This document shows, one piece after another, positions 17,285-26,217 of a DNA stretch of 41,305 nucleotides. The stretch comes from Gammaproteobacteria bacterium UBA3498 (lineage in GTDB: Bacteria > Pseudomonadota > Gammaproteobacteria > Pseudomonadales > Pseudohongiellaceae). The first letter of the stretch is position 1. Each line of letters starts with the position of its first letter. The stretch spans positions 1-41,305 of the forward strand of contig DFQD01000047.1 of NCBI GenBank assembly GCA_002377605.1, in the 5' to 3' direction. The notes under the pieces were generated by a model that was not told the DNA's origin, ran no database searches, and was given only the letters and a program-made list of their open reading frames with translations. Both the position numbers and the translations under genes were made by a program.

Positions 17285-19873
17285 TTAGTTAAAAAATCCT
17301 GAAATTGCCTCGCACATTTTTTTTCGTACTCCCTCGCTGGAGACGATCGTATCTACAGCAGTTATTGAAGTATGAATTTGCCCGGGAGCCTGTTTGTGCC
17401 GCACTTCCACGCCAGCGGTACTCATTGCTTCGGCGTACGCGTTTCCTTCATCTCGAAGTGGATCTAGCTCCGCCGTAACCACCATTGCGGGCGGTAAACC
17501 TTCCAAAGACTCCGCTTTTATAGGCGAAGCGCGCGGATCATCGCGTTCGTTAACATCGCAATAGTGATCCCAGAACCATTCCATCAAGGAGCGAGTCAGG
17601 ATGTAGCCTTCGGCATTGTCGTTATAGGAAGTGCGGGAAAAATCAGCATCGGCAACCGGAGTCACAAGCAATTGTCCACAAATACTAGGACCACTCTGGC
17701 TTTGGGCTATTTGAGACACTACCGCTGCCAAGTTCCCCCCGGCACTCCAACCGGCAACAGCTAGTTGGTTTGATTTGCCACCTAATGATTCTGCATTTTC
17801 TGCAATCCAAATGAGTGCAGCATAAGCATCTTCGACAGCTGCAGGGAAGCGCGCTTCAGGTGCATGGCGATAATTTACAGATACAACTATCACATCCGAG
17901 TTTGCGCAAAGGTAACGGCAGAATGGATCGTCTGAGCTGGAATGTCCAAGAACCCAACCACCACCATGGTAGTAGACGACAATAGGATGAGGCCCTTCAC
18001 TCTCAGGGCGGTACAGCCGATAGTCGATGACGCCGTCTGGACCAAGGAGAGAACTATCTATTACTTCGCCAACATCAGGGCCCGGTGGTCTTTGAGCGGT
18101 AGAAGCTTCCATCTGTGTTCTGGCATCTTCTGGTGACAGGCTGTCTAATGTTGGCTGCTCCAGACTTGCCAACAATTCTAGTAATAACTGCACATCTGGT
18201 TTTACAAAACGAATCCTGCCTTCATTGCAAAGTGATGCTTCAGCACCTAATTGCTCAAATCCGAGATAGTCTCTCTGCACAACTTCATCACATGCCTGCC
18301 GGTAACGATCGACACCGCCAACATAAGGAAGAAAGACTCGTGGTTTACCCGGAACATTCGCTCCCATGTACCAGCTGTTAGCTTGCGGATAGAGAGTAAG
18401 ATTGCCATAGTCATTTACGTGAGTTACCCAGGCTTCTTGTGCTTTAGATGTGGCTTCCAGTGAATACAAATTGTTGTTGCGTAAATACTGAAGTGCATCG
18501 GCAATCCAATTCACATGTTGTTCGATTGAGACAACCATATTTGACAACACTGAAGGGCTGCCTGGTCCAGTAATGGCGAAAAAGTTTGGAAAACCATGCA
18601 CGTTTAAACCTAAGTATGTTTTTGGACCGTCTTTCCAAACATCTTTTAGCTCAACTCCCTCGCGACCACGAATGTCGACAGCAACAATTGCCCCGGTCAT
18701 CGCGTCGAAACCGGTCGCAAAAACAATAGCATCAAATTCCATAGATTCTTCATTTGTATCGATGCCTGATTCAGTTATGGAATTGATAGGATTACGATTG
18801 AGATTTACAAGTTTTACATGGGGCTTATTAAAAGTTTCGAAATATTTGGTTTCTAGACAAAGTCTTTTTGTGAAAAGTGGGAAATCTTTTGCGCAAAGAT
18901 CTTCAGCAGTTTCTTCATCTTCAACTTTAGCTCGCACTTTATTTCGGAAGAATTCCTGTACTTCGAGATTTGCTTCAGCGTTGGTGACTAAGTCTGAAAA
19001 CGATGAGTTTATAGTGAGCAGGTCTCCTTGTTGCCAGCCAGCCTCCATTCTTCTTAATCGTTCTTCTGGTTCAACAGTGAAGAAAGGTTCCGTATTGGGT
19101 GGTATGGGAACACCAACTCTCGACCAGCGCGCGTTTTCCCGATATGCAATCCGGTCGGCTTCCAGTTTTTCCAGATGTTCTTTGCGCAGCGGGCCATTAT
19201 TTGCGGGTGCTGCATAGTTGGCGGTTCGTTGAAATACAGTAAGCTGGCTCGCTTCTTCTGCAATCAATGGAATTGATTGAATGCCTGATGACCCTGTACC
19301 GATGACCGCAACCCGTAGACCGGTAAAGTTAACGCCTTCATGCGGCCATCGATTAGTGAAGTAAGTAGGACCTTTAAATCTTTTTACACCGGGCACATCC
19401 GTTTCTTTCGGCATAGAAAGACAACCGGTTGCCATGACATAAAACTGACTTGTCAGAGAGTCGCCTTTGTCTGTAGTCACATTCCAGTATTGCTCTTCTT
19501 CGTTCCAGCACGCTTGATCTACGCGCGTTGAAAATCGGATATCTTTACGTAAATCATAACGGTCGGCGACAAATTGCAGGTACCTCAGAATTTCTGGTTG
19601 CGTTGCGTAACGTTCGGACCATTGCCATTCATTTTCTAATTCAGGATCGAAACTGTAGGAATAATCAAGGCTTTCTATGTCACAGCGGGCGCCAGGGTAG
19701 CGATTCCAATACCAAGTACCGCCTACATCATCTGCGGTTTCCAGCGCTACGGCTGAAAATCCGGCCTGTCGCAACTTATGCAGTAAATAGAGGCCAGCCA
19801 TACCGGCACCGACTGCAATAACGTCATAATGTTGCTTATTGGAATCTTTGATCTTCATTTTTATTATTCCCAT
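17285..19873 (-). CDS. Baeyer-Villiger-type flavin monooxygenase fused to an HSL-family alpha/beta-hydrolase
   Basis: This 862-residue protein joins two enzymes. Residues 15-545 are a class B flavoprotein monooxygenase: FAD motif GAGMAG (22-27), VGGTWYWNRYPGARCD (50-65), the fingerprint region FKGPTYFTNRWP (166-177), NADPH motif GTGSSG (192-197), TKRLCLETKYFETFN (335-349) with the probable catalytic Arg337, and FATGFD (385-390). In the fingerprint FxGxxxHxxxW the His is Phe172. Residues 615-862 are a hormone-sensitive-lipase type esterase: HGGGW (636-640), GWSAGGN with nucleophile Ser710, DPLRDEG with Asp804, and His834. All triad residues are present. The expected chemistry is ketone to ester by oxygen insertion, then hydrolysis to alcohol and acid in one polypeptide. 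The start may be ATG 19873 or 19858. No signal peptide. Confidence 0.88.
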   Translation of the reverse strand: MGIIKMKIKDSNKQHYDVIAVGAGMAGLYLLHKLRQAGFSAVALETADDVGGTWYWNRYPGARCDIESLDYSYSFDPELENEWQWSERYATQPEILRYLQFVADRYDLRKDIRFSTRVDQACWNEEEQYWNVTTDKGDSLTSQFYVMATGCLSMPKETDVPGVKRFKGPTYFTNRWPHEGVNFTGLRVAVIGTGSSGIQSIPLIAEEASQLTVFQRTANYAAPANNGPLRKEHLEKLEADRIAYRENARWSRVGVPIPPNTEPFFTVEPEERLRRMEAGWQQGDLLTINSSFSDLVTNAEANLEVQEFFRNKVRAKVEDEETAEDLCAKDFPLFTKRLCLETKYFETFNKPHVKLVNLNRNPINSITESGIDTNEESMEFDAIVFATGFDAMTGAIVAVDIRGREGVELKDVWKDGPKTYLGLNVHGFPNFFAITGPGSPSVLSNMVVSIEQHVNWIADALQYLRNNNLYSLEATSKAQEAWVTHVNDYGNLTLYPQANSWYMGANVPGKPRVFLPYVGGVDRYRQACDEVVQRDYLGFEQLGAEASLCNEGRIRFVKPDVQLLLELLASLEQPTLDSLSPEDARTQMEASTAQRPPGPDVGEVIDSSLLGPDGVIDYRLYRPESEGPHPIVVYYHGGGWVLGHSSSDDPFCRYLCANSDVIVVSVNYRHAPEARFPAAVEDAYAALIWIAENAESLGGKSNQLAVAGWSAGGNLAAVVSQIAQSQSGPSICGQLLVTPVADADFSRTSYNDNAEGYILTRSLMEWFWDHYCDVNERDDPRASPIKAESLEGLPPAMVVTAELDPLRDEGNAYAEAMSTAGVEVRHKQAPGQIHTSITAVDTIVSSEGVRKKMCEAISGFFN

Positions 19874-19957
19874 TCAGATCTTTCGTTGGTGCAATTTGGC
19901 AAAACCGTAAGTTAATGGGAATGAGGAAAAGAATCAAAATTCCCTGTTTTTAAGATA

Positions 19958-21319
19958 TTAGATTCCGTAGGGTTCCATGATTGATTGATATAACAGTCTA
20001 TGGGAGATACCGCGCACATCTGGAGTAAATGCGCCGCTAACTTGAATCATCCCAATAAAAACTATTTTCTCTACTGGATCGATCCAGAACCAGGTTCCTG
20101 CAGCTCCACCCCAGGAATACTCGCCCTTAGAATAGCTCTCTGCTTCAACAGGGTCTGTAACTACTGCGAAGTCTAAGCCGAAGCTTGTACCTCCGCGGCC
20201 AAATACAGAGATATCGACTCCTACTGGTGATTGATCGCGATTCATTAGGGACACAGTCAAAGGAGAGAGTATGCGTGTTCCGTTTAATTCGCCACCGTTC
20301 AATAGCATTTGACTGAAGCGCATATAGTCTGAAGCTGTTGAAACTAATCCTGAACCTCCGGCCTCAAAATCCGGGTAAGTTGTGTAATCGGTTCCAGGAA
20401 ATAATTCGCTTGGAGTTAATTCTCCGCTATCGTCATAAGCGTACACCTGAGCGAAGCGATCTAGTTTGTCTGGTGGGACATAAAAATGAGTGTCAATCAT
20501 ACCAAGAGGATCAAATAGTCTTTCTTGTAAAAAGCTCCCGAAACTCTGCCCGGATAAAACTTCAACAAGATATCCTTGAACATCTACAGACACTGAGTAT
20601 TCCCAACGTGTTCCTGGTTGATGCTTTAGCGGAATTTGACCAAGTTTGCGAACGAAATCCTGGCTAGTTTCTCCGGGCTCAAGAACGCCAGCAGCAGCTG
20701 CAGCATCTAGTCTGGATGCGAGATAGGCTGAATCGACTGGTGATTGGGCGAAGATGCCATAGGTAAGTCCACCAGTATGACTCATTAGTTCGCGAATGGT
20801 CATTGGGTGGTCAGCTTCTTCGGTAAGCATGTTGCCGCTTGAGTCGGTTCCAGCATAAACACGAAGATCTTTTAATTCAGGTATATATTGTTCAACGGGG
20901 TCGGAAAGATTGAACTTGCCTTCCTCATACAGAATCATCAATGCGACGCCGGTAACCGGCTTGGTCATTGAGTAAATACGAAAGAGTGTGTCGTTGGTCA
21001 TTGGCGCTCGGCTTTCCAGATCCCGATAACCAACTGATTCGAAATGTATGACTCGATTATCCCGGGAGGCCATAGTTACCACCCCGGCTAACAATCCTTC
21101 GTCTACCAGGCCTTGCATGGCAGCAGCAATACTCTCGAGTCTGTCAGAATCTATACCGACGGCTTCCGGAGAAGTTGTTCGCAGCTCGCCACTGGATTTA
21201 CCATTAGCTTCGATGTCAAAAGTTAATGAAGCACTACAGGCGGCAATGAGCGCTGAAATACTTAATAGCATTAGTAGCTGCATAATGGCTCTAAATGGCA
21301 TGTGAGAGTTGAGATTCAT
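19958..21319 (-). CDS. Beta-lactamase-family serine hydrolase lipoprotein (family VIII esterase-like)
   Basis: The 453-residue protein is of the PF00144 fold. The start at 21319 is preceded by AAGGA with a seven-base spacer. The signal peptide ends in lipobox LIAAC (Cys28), so the mature protein is lipid-anchored. Ser117-Met-Thr-Lys120 is the SxxK motif, Tyr241-Ser-Val243 is in the YxN position, and WGGAAGTWFWIDP in the C-terminal region is the W-G-G type block that replaces KTG in family VIII carboxylesterases. An esterase role is therefore more likely than peptidase or beta-lactamase. It lies upstream of the monooxygenase-esterase fusion on the same strand (84-base gap) and may be co-expressed, acting on related esters in the periplasm. 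Confidence 0.86.
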   Translation of the reverse strand: MNLNSHMPFRAIMQLLMLLSISALIAACSASLTFDIEANGKSSGELRTTSPEAVGIDSDRLESIAAAMQGLVDEGLLAGVVTMASRDNRVIHFESVGYRDLESRAPMTNDTLFRIYSMTKPVTGVALMILYEEGKFNLSDPVEQYIPELKDLRVYAGTDSSGNMLTEEADHPMTIRELMSHTGGLTYGIFAQSPVDSAYLASRLDAAAAAGVLEPGETSQDFVRKLGQIPLKHQPGTRWEYSVSVDVQGYLVEVLSGQSFGSFLQERLFDPLGMIDTHFYVPPDKLDRFAQVYAYDDSGELTPSELFPGTDYTTYPDFEAGGSGLVSTASDYMRFSQMLLNGGELNGTRILSPLTVSLMNRDQSPVGVDISVFGRGGTSFGLDFAVVTDPVEAESYSKGEYSWGGAAGTWFWIDPVEKIVFIGMIQVSGAFTPDVRGISHRLLYQSIMEPYGI

Positions 21320-21420
21320 GATCCTTTCCTTAAAGTACTAAATCGGTTAGTGAGAGTACGCTTAAGCGGCTTATTTTGTTATGTTACTTTTAATCAGAAT
21401 AAGAACAAAGAGGAGTACCT

Positions 21421-21888
21421 ATGCGATCACTAGTCATTTTCTGTTTGCTCTGCACCTCAGCAAGTGCGCAAGCGGCAACCGACTGTATTCTGGAAATGAA
21501 TGGAAGGTGGGTGCTTAATTCTATAAAGAGTCTGGATCCGGAAGGGTTGCAATACGAGATTCTTGTCTTCACTAACACCGAAACCGAACAACGTTACGCC
21601 ATGGAGTTCTCCAATGGGCCCGATGACAATGGAACTCTGGAGTGGTCTGCGCTTTGCGATGGCTTGGACCACCCTTCTCCAGATTTCCCCTGGAGTACCG
21701 CTGAAAATTCTACAGTGGCAATTTCAAGACTAGGTGAAAAGTCTGAGTTTGTAGTACAAAAGGAAGATGGAATCTTAACTACAACTTACACACGGGTATT
21801 AGCTGATAACGATCAGACTATGATCTCAGTTGGTCGCAATGCAGTAGGAAAAATTATATGGGTTAGGGTTTTCGATCGAGAAGACTAA
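21421..21888 (+). CDS. Small secreted protein of unknown function
   Basis: The 155-residue product starts at ATG 21421 with AGGAG five bases upstream and has a signal peptide (MRSLVIFCLLCTSASAQAA). The mature part is short and beta-rich: LEMNGRWVLNSIKSLDPEG, FTNTETEQRYAMEF, TVAISRLGEKSEFVVQ, ILTTTYTRVLADNDQTMISVG and GKIIWVRVFDRED. The opening GxW segment, alternating strands and final RVFDR resemble lipocalin-like small proteins, though I cannot assign a family. Cys21 and Cys79 of the precursor could form a disulfide. It is divergent from the esterase gene and convergent with the PF03640 repeat gene, with only five bases between stops. Confidence 0.68.
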   Translation: MRSLVIFCLLCTSASAQAATDCILEMNGRWVLNSIKSLDPEGLQYEILVFTNTETEQRYAMEFSNGPDDNGTLEWSALCDGLDHPSPDFPWSTAENSTVAISRLGEKSEFVVQKEDGILTTTYTRVLADNDQTMISVGRNAVGKIIWVRVFDRED

Positions 21889-21893
21889 ACCAA

Positions 21894-23204
21894 TTAGGGT
21901 TTTGCAACGCTCCAATAAACTCCTGCACCACCTAGCGCATTGCCAACCTCGGCTAAATGTTTAGTGCGAGCGATCGCTACTTCATCGCCATCAACATCGG
22001 CAATATCATAGATAGAATGGCCTCGCATCTGGCCGGCGGCCTCGTCTTCGTTATTTGTATAAAGTGCAAAACCTTTATACGCCCACTGTCTAGTGCCATC
22101 ATTGCGAGTGATAACTTCCCAGAATCCGTTAGCAATGGCATCGGTTGGGGCGGCGAAGGGTTTCCAGATCGCGAGACACTCTCCGCTTACGCAGGCATCG
22201 CCTCCTAAGCGCTTGCCCTTGAAATAAGCAATTTCAAAGCTTCCACGAAGATTTCGACCACCCCAATACTTTTCGAAGGCAGAACCGAAGTAAAGAGTCT
22301 GGTCATCGAGGGTAAAAATATCACCGTACCCCGGTTGGGCTGCGACTTGAACGCCTTTAGGTGTGAAGTTTTGTTTTAGTAACGCAAGTTGAAATAGATC
22401 ATGTGCGTCTCGACCGTATACATCGCCTGGTAATAAGTCACCTTTGTACCGAAATAGTGGCTTTTCACGAAATGCCCACTGCCGTGAGCCGTCTATTCTA
22501 TCGACAACAGAAAACTCACCAAATCCAATAGCTAATGCAGGCGCAAATACTGGAATCCATTTTTCATAACAGGTGTTACTGGTACAAGAGGAGTGACTTT
22601 CAGCTCTGTAAAGGGAGAAGCCTTCGAAATCTGTAAGGACAACTCCTTGTCCCGCGTCTATCAATTGTAGATCGAAACCATCAGGAATGTTCGCTGTTTC
22701 AGTAGGTGTAAACCGAGCTACTTGCCAACCGTCTGGCGGCAGCAACGCGCCTCGTCTATTCTCAGAAAGAGGGGCTTCGTCATTTAGGCCTGGACCATAC
22801 AAAGCAAAATTAGTTGCGATCTGTCCTGCTTCTTCCTCTAAAGACCAGGTAAAAAGCGGGTTTGACTGATATGCCCATTGCTTAACACTTCCATTGGAGA
22901 TGACTGACCAATCATCAAATGCAACGGCGTTTTCTTCTGCAATTACTGGGTCAAAATTTTGTAGCGAGATTTTTCCGAGTTTAGTGTTATAGAAAAGTGT
23001 CGATCCTTTTGCATCACCAAGTCGGGTCCAAAAATATTGATCAGAAGAAAAACCTTCTTCTCGATGCACTTCTACTAGCATGATTCCATCAGGAGTCGAG
23101 GCAGGAGTATTGCTTGGTTGCGCAGTACTCGCTGAAGTCAAGAGTGCAACGCCTGCCCCTATAAAGGATAGCGTCAATAATTGACCTGTTCGAGTTCTTA
23201 TCAC
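21894..23204 (-). CDS. Secreted protein with three PF03640 (Lipoprotein_15)-like repeats
   Basis: The 436-residue protein starts with GTG at 23204; this GTG overlaps the TGA of the DUF1552 gene (GTGA), so translation is coupled. The signal peptide ends near STAQ (residue 29). Three related blocks follow, about residues 65-120, 180-255 and 295-385. Each has a strand 'g.tLY', a W-x-P region and the DGxxQWAY-KPLF type strand: QWAYQSNPLF (109-118), RQWAFREKPLF (241-251), RQWAYKGFALY (372-382). Blocks 2 and 3 also carry a close cysteine pair (207/212 and 338/343) before 'W.PF.AP', as in the 'secreted repeat of unknown function' PF03640. Block 1 has lost the cysteines. Its function is unknown; it is the last gene of the four-gene operon. 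Confidence 0.78.
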   Translation of the reverse strand: MIRTRTGQLLTLSFIGAGVALLTSASTAQPSNTPASTPDGIMLVEVHREEGFSSDQYFWTRLGDAKGSTLFYNTKLGKISLQNFDPVIAEENAVAFDDWSVISNGSVKQWAYQSNPLFTWSLEEEAGQIATNFALYGPGLNDEAPLSENRRGALLPPDGWQVARFTPTETANIPDGFDLQLIDAGQGVVLTDFEGFSLYRAESHSSCTSNTCYEKWIPVFAPALAIGFGEFSVVDRIDGSRQWAFREKPLFRYKGDLLPGDVYGRDAHDLFQLALLKQNFTPKGVQVAAQPGYGDIFTLDDQTLYFGSAFEKYWGGRNLRGSFEIAYFKGKRLGGDACVSGECLAIWKPFAAPTDAIANGFWEVITRNDGTRQWAYKGFALYTNNEDEAAGQMRGHSIYDIADVDGDEVAIARTKHLAEVGNALGGAGVYWSVAKP

Positions 23205-24541
23205 GCTAACACCTCACTAAAAGGTGTTGTCACTTCATTTGATTCGCTTCCCCATCTATTACTAACAACACCCAAGGCTTTTTGGATAGTGAAACCAACT
23301 CGTGTGGCAGCATCACCCTCGGCTGCAACATGAAGGCCTGTCTTTAAGCGGCCCCCGGCGCTGCCTACAGTAAATACCGGCAAGTTCTTCATGGAGTGTA
23401 GTCGTGCTTCGCCATGATCAGTGAATGCATACACGATGCTGCGATCTAGCAAGGTTCCTTCACCTTCCTGTATCGAATCCATCGCCCTTAATAGCTCAAC
23501 GAAGAACCCCATGCATTGTTCACCCAGAATTTTACATTTAGGTTGATAACCTAATGCAGGATTGATCGGTTCTTCATGGGTTAAAGCATGGTACGCGCTA
23601 GGTTCACCAGGTAAGCGCAAGGTTGAAAATGCATTACCAAGCGTTACATGAAAAATCCGTGTTTGCCCACAAGCTAAAGCATGAGACAAAAGCGTTGCGA
23701 ATTGTTTATGAGTGTTTTGCACTTGCGCAACCATAGTGCCGATTTCTTCATCGCTAATAGACGGAATTGAACAGGCCGGTAATGGAGCAGGGCGCTCTAA
23801 TTCGAACGCAAGTTTTTGTTCTACATCTCTCAATGAAGTGAAGTATTCATCTAAACGTGAACGATCGTCGGATGAAACGGTGTCCATTAATTTATGGCGT
23901 TGATCTGTTACTGCTGATAGTACGCTATGACGCACCATCACTTCAGGATCTGCAGTAAATTCTGCCCGATTGGGATCAATAAACCCTCCGCCATAGATTC
24001 GGCGATAAAGCTCCAGGGGAGATATCTGGCAAGGTGTTTTGCCATTTTTGCCACGAGCAGTCCAACCAGAACTGGAATTGCCATCGCAGGCAACTTCTAA
24101 TGTGCGAAAGCGAACGTTTGCACCAAACTGTTTATCGATAATGGCATCGAAACTTTCGTCATAGTCTGCAGCGCTCTTAGTTACAATGCCAGTCATCTGT
24201 CCCTGCGCCCCAGAAATGTGATTCTGATTTACTTTGCCGTCGAGAAAAATTTGAAGCCCGCTAAAAATGTTTAGTTTTTCTCTGATTGGTTGCAACGCGG
24301 CAATATGTTCTGGCAATACATAATTCGCTCCAATTACTTCGGGTTCCCAACGGCCAGGAGTGAGACCTAATCCAAAAAACCAACTACCGAAACAAGGTGG
24401 TAATTCAGTACCATCAGCAAATGCAGTGCCATTGTTATTGAGAAAACTCTCGAGAATGGGTAGGCCCATTACAACAGCGGAGCCATGAATTGCCCCTCTT
24501 AATAACGACCTTCGATTAAACTTGCGATTCTTGCTAATCAT
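23201..24541 (-). CDS. DUF1552 (HXXSHH) Tat-exported protein
   Basis: The 446-residue protein has a twin-arginine signal (FNRRSLLRGAIHGSAVVMGLP). Conserved DUF1552 (PF07586) segments are visible: SGLQIF, NHISGAQGQMTG (107-118), RFRTLEVAC, DPNRAEFTADPEVMVRHSVLSAV and the C-terminal ARLHSMKNLPVFTVGSAGG. At the position of the family signature HXXSHH it reads His318-Ala-Leu-Thr-His322-Glu323, so the serine is replaced by threonine and the last His by Glu. The family is related to DUF1501/sulfatase-like proteins of unknown activity and nearly always neighbours a DUF1592 gene, as here (12 bases downstream of it). The ribosome site AAGGA overlaps the DUF1592 stop. Probably a periplasmic enzyme or a carrier that needs folding before export. 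Confidence 0.88.
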   Translation of the reverse strand: MISKNRKFNRRSLLRGAIHGSAVVMGLPILESFLNNNGTAFADGTELPPCFGSWFFGLGLTPGRWEPEVIGANYVLPEHIAALQPIREKLNIFSGLQIFLDGKVNQNHISGAQGQMTGIVTKSAADYDESFDAIIDKQFGANVRFRTLEVACDGNSSSGWTARGKNGKTPCQISPLELYRRIYGGGFIDPNRAEFTADPEVMVRHSVLSAVTDQRHKLMDTVSSDDRSRLDEYFTSLRDVEQKLAFELERPAPLPACSIPSISDEEIGTMVAQVQNTHKQFATLLSHALACGQTRIFHVTLGNAFSTLRLPGEPSAYHALTHEEPINPALGYQPKCKILGEQCMGFFVELLRAMDSIQEGEGTLLDRSIVYAFTDHGEARLHSMKNLPVFTVGSAGGRLKTGLHVAAEGDAATRVGFTIQKALGVVSNRWGSESNEVTTPFSEVLA

Positions 24542-24553
24542 AAGTTTGTATCC

Positions 24554-26215
24554 TTAATTCTCTTTAGGTGCTGCTTCCGGTACGGTATAAAAATCTGGAT
24601 TTCTAGAAATTCGCTGCATCAGTTCTTGCCAACGCATACCCTCGCTACGTAGCTGTGAATGAGTAGTGTTGAGCCATTGCACCTCAGCACGAGTTGGTTC
24701 TCGCGCTGTCCCATAACTATATGCTCGCTGCACTAAACAAGAAGTCAGCGTGGGATCTTCTTTTAACATCCGCGCCAGCTCGCGGACATCATCGTATTCC
24801 TGGCCCAGCCATTCACCTGAAGTATCGATCGGCGCGCCATTTTCCACAGTTCGGTAAACACCAGATGCATCGAATACTTCTAGTGCCAACCCAATAGGAT
24901 CCATCAGCATGTGACATCCTGCACAGGTAGGATTGTCACGGTGCTCGGATAGTCGATCGCGCACAGTTCTGAATTCTAGATTATCGGTGTCTCTTACCAG
25001 ACTGAAATCCACGTCGCCTGGAGGTGGCGGAATGGTCTGGCAAAGAAGATGTTCTCGCACCGCTTTACCCCTCAATGTCGGTGACGAAGCTCCCGGATGG
25101 GAAAACAGTGAGAGAAAAGTTGCTTGACCCAGCAAGCCTACGCGAATGTGATTTTCTGGGTACTCATAAGGTACCCAGGGTACTCTGCCGCCCATTTCTT
25201 GTCGTATTGGAATTGGTACACCATAAAGTGCGGCTAAGGCTGGTGTTAAGAATGTTTTTCGCGAGTCGAAAAGATCTCGATAGTCCGCTTCTTGGTTTAA
25301 TAAATGATCGGAGATGGTACGAAGGGTCTGTTCTCGCGCCTCATCTTCGACATTTTTGGTGAATTTTGGATACAGGGTTGTATCTATATCCAAAGTATCG
25401 AAACGATCGAATGCAAGCATGTCAGAAAAGAAAGCACGCAGTCCATCTTCAATGCGCGGTGAAGCCACCATATGTTCGACTTGCTGGTTTAATCCATCCT
25501 CGAACATTAAATCGCCAGATTGCGCAGCTGCGAGTAAGGACGGATTAGGTGTTGTGTCCCAAAGAAAATAACTTAGTCGTGACGCGCGGGACCAGGCATC
25601 AAGGCGACGTGTACCCGGTGTTTCGGGATTGGGCGTGCTGCGTTCAATGCGAAACAGAAATTCCGGCGAAACCATCATACCGACTAGTGCGGCTTGCAGC
25701 CCTACGTAGAAACCGCCAAGTGAATCAGTTGCTGCACGCGCCATAGCGCTATAGTTCTCAATTTCAGCTTCGGATAAAGGTCGGCGAAATAGATGTAAAC
25801 CAACTGTACTGATAAATTCACCGGCACAGGCGTTATCTATGGCATTTTCATCTTGTGGTCTGCAGGCAATTAGCGTGTTGCGCCGTTTTGGGCTGAGCAC
25901 TTGGCTTGCAATATCCAATGCCAGAACTTCGTATGATTCAACTTCAGATGCGCTAAGACTTAGTCGCCTGCCACCTACAGCCATTAATCCTGCTTCACGC
26001 ACTCCAATGCTGGCTGCATTACCATTGACTTCAATGCTTTCGCCAAAAATGTCGCGAATTGAATTTCGATATTGCTGAGCAGTTAACCTAACAAATGTTA
26101 TTTGATCTTCGTTAACTGATGTTTGTGCCGCCAAATTAAACGGTAGCGAACCTACGGCTAATACTAGTGACGCCTTTAATCCTAATTTGATTTTCTGAGC
26201 GAAACTAAAATTCAT
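24554..26215 (-). CDS. DUF1592/DUF1588/DUF1585 exported protein with one CAGCH motif
   Basis: The 553-residue protein has a signal peptide (core LKASLVLAVGSLPFNLAA, residues 13-30). Then come, in order: a DUF1587-like opening (RLTAQQYRNSIRDIFG, 43-58), DUF1595 (CAGEFISTVGLHLFRRPLS, 130-148), DUF1592 (ASRLSYFLWDTTPNP, then VEHMVASPRIEDGLRAFF), DUF1588 (RVGLLGQATFLSLFSHPGAS, 358-377, and RGKAVREHLLCQTIPPPP) with Cys431-Ala-Gly-Cys434-His435, and DUF1585 at the C-terminus. CAGCHMLMDPIG is the planctomycete-cytochrome type heme motif. Typical relatives carry an additional N-terminal cytochrome c domain and are longer; here the mature protein begins directly at DUF1587. It is two bases downstream of the 403-aa gene. 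Likely a periplasmic redox enzyme of unknown substrate. Confidence 0.87.
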   Translation of the reverse strand: MNFSFAQKIKLGLKASLVLAVGSLPFNLAAQTSVNEDQITFVRLTAQQYRNSIRDIFGESIEVNGNAASIGVREAGLMAVGGRRLSLSASEVESYEVLALDIASQVLSPKRRNTLIACRPQDENAIDNACAGEFISTVGLHLFRRPLSEAEIENYSAMARAATDSLGGFYVGLQAALVGMMVSPEFLFRIERSTPNPETPGTRRLDAWSRASRLSYFLWDTTPNPSLLAAAQSGDLMFEDGLNQQVEHMVASPRIEDGLRAFFSDMLAFDRFDTLDIDTTLYPKFTKNVEDEAREQTLRTISDHLLNQEADYRDLFDSRKTFLTPALAALYGVPIPIRQEMGGRVPWVPYEYPENHIRVGLLGQATFLSLFSHPGASSPTLRGKAVREHLLCQTIPPPPGDVDFSLVRDTDNLEFRTVRDRLSEHRDNPTCAGCHMLMDPIGLALEVFDASGVYRTVENGAPIDTSGEWLGQEYDDVRELARMLKEDPTLTSCLVQRAYSYGTAREPTRAEVQWLNTTHSQLRSEGMRWQELMQRISRNPDFYTVPEAAPKEN

Positions 26216-26217
26216 TT

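Noticed and set aside
17249..17292. AT-rich inverted repeats (TTAACTAA/TTAGTTAA and AACAAT/ATTGTT) between the CLRCH and monooxygenase-esterase genes as a two-way terminator
   Set aside because: The stems are almost only A-T pairs and share bases, so a stable hairpin is doubtful.
18573..19217. Long plus-strand open frame (214 codons) opposite the monooxygenase-esterase gene
   Set aside because: It lies wholly inside a gene with clear domain motifs on the other strand, lacks a ribosome site and its translation is low-complexity Ser/Arg/Lys-rich without any family match.
24673..25571. Several plus-strand frames of 60-112 codons opposite the DUF1592 gene
   Set aside because: Shadows of the conserved domains on the minus strand.
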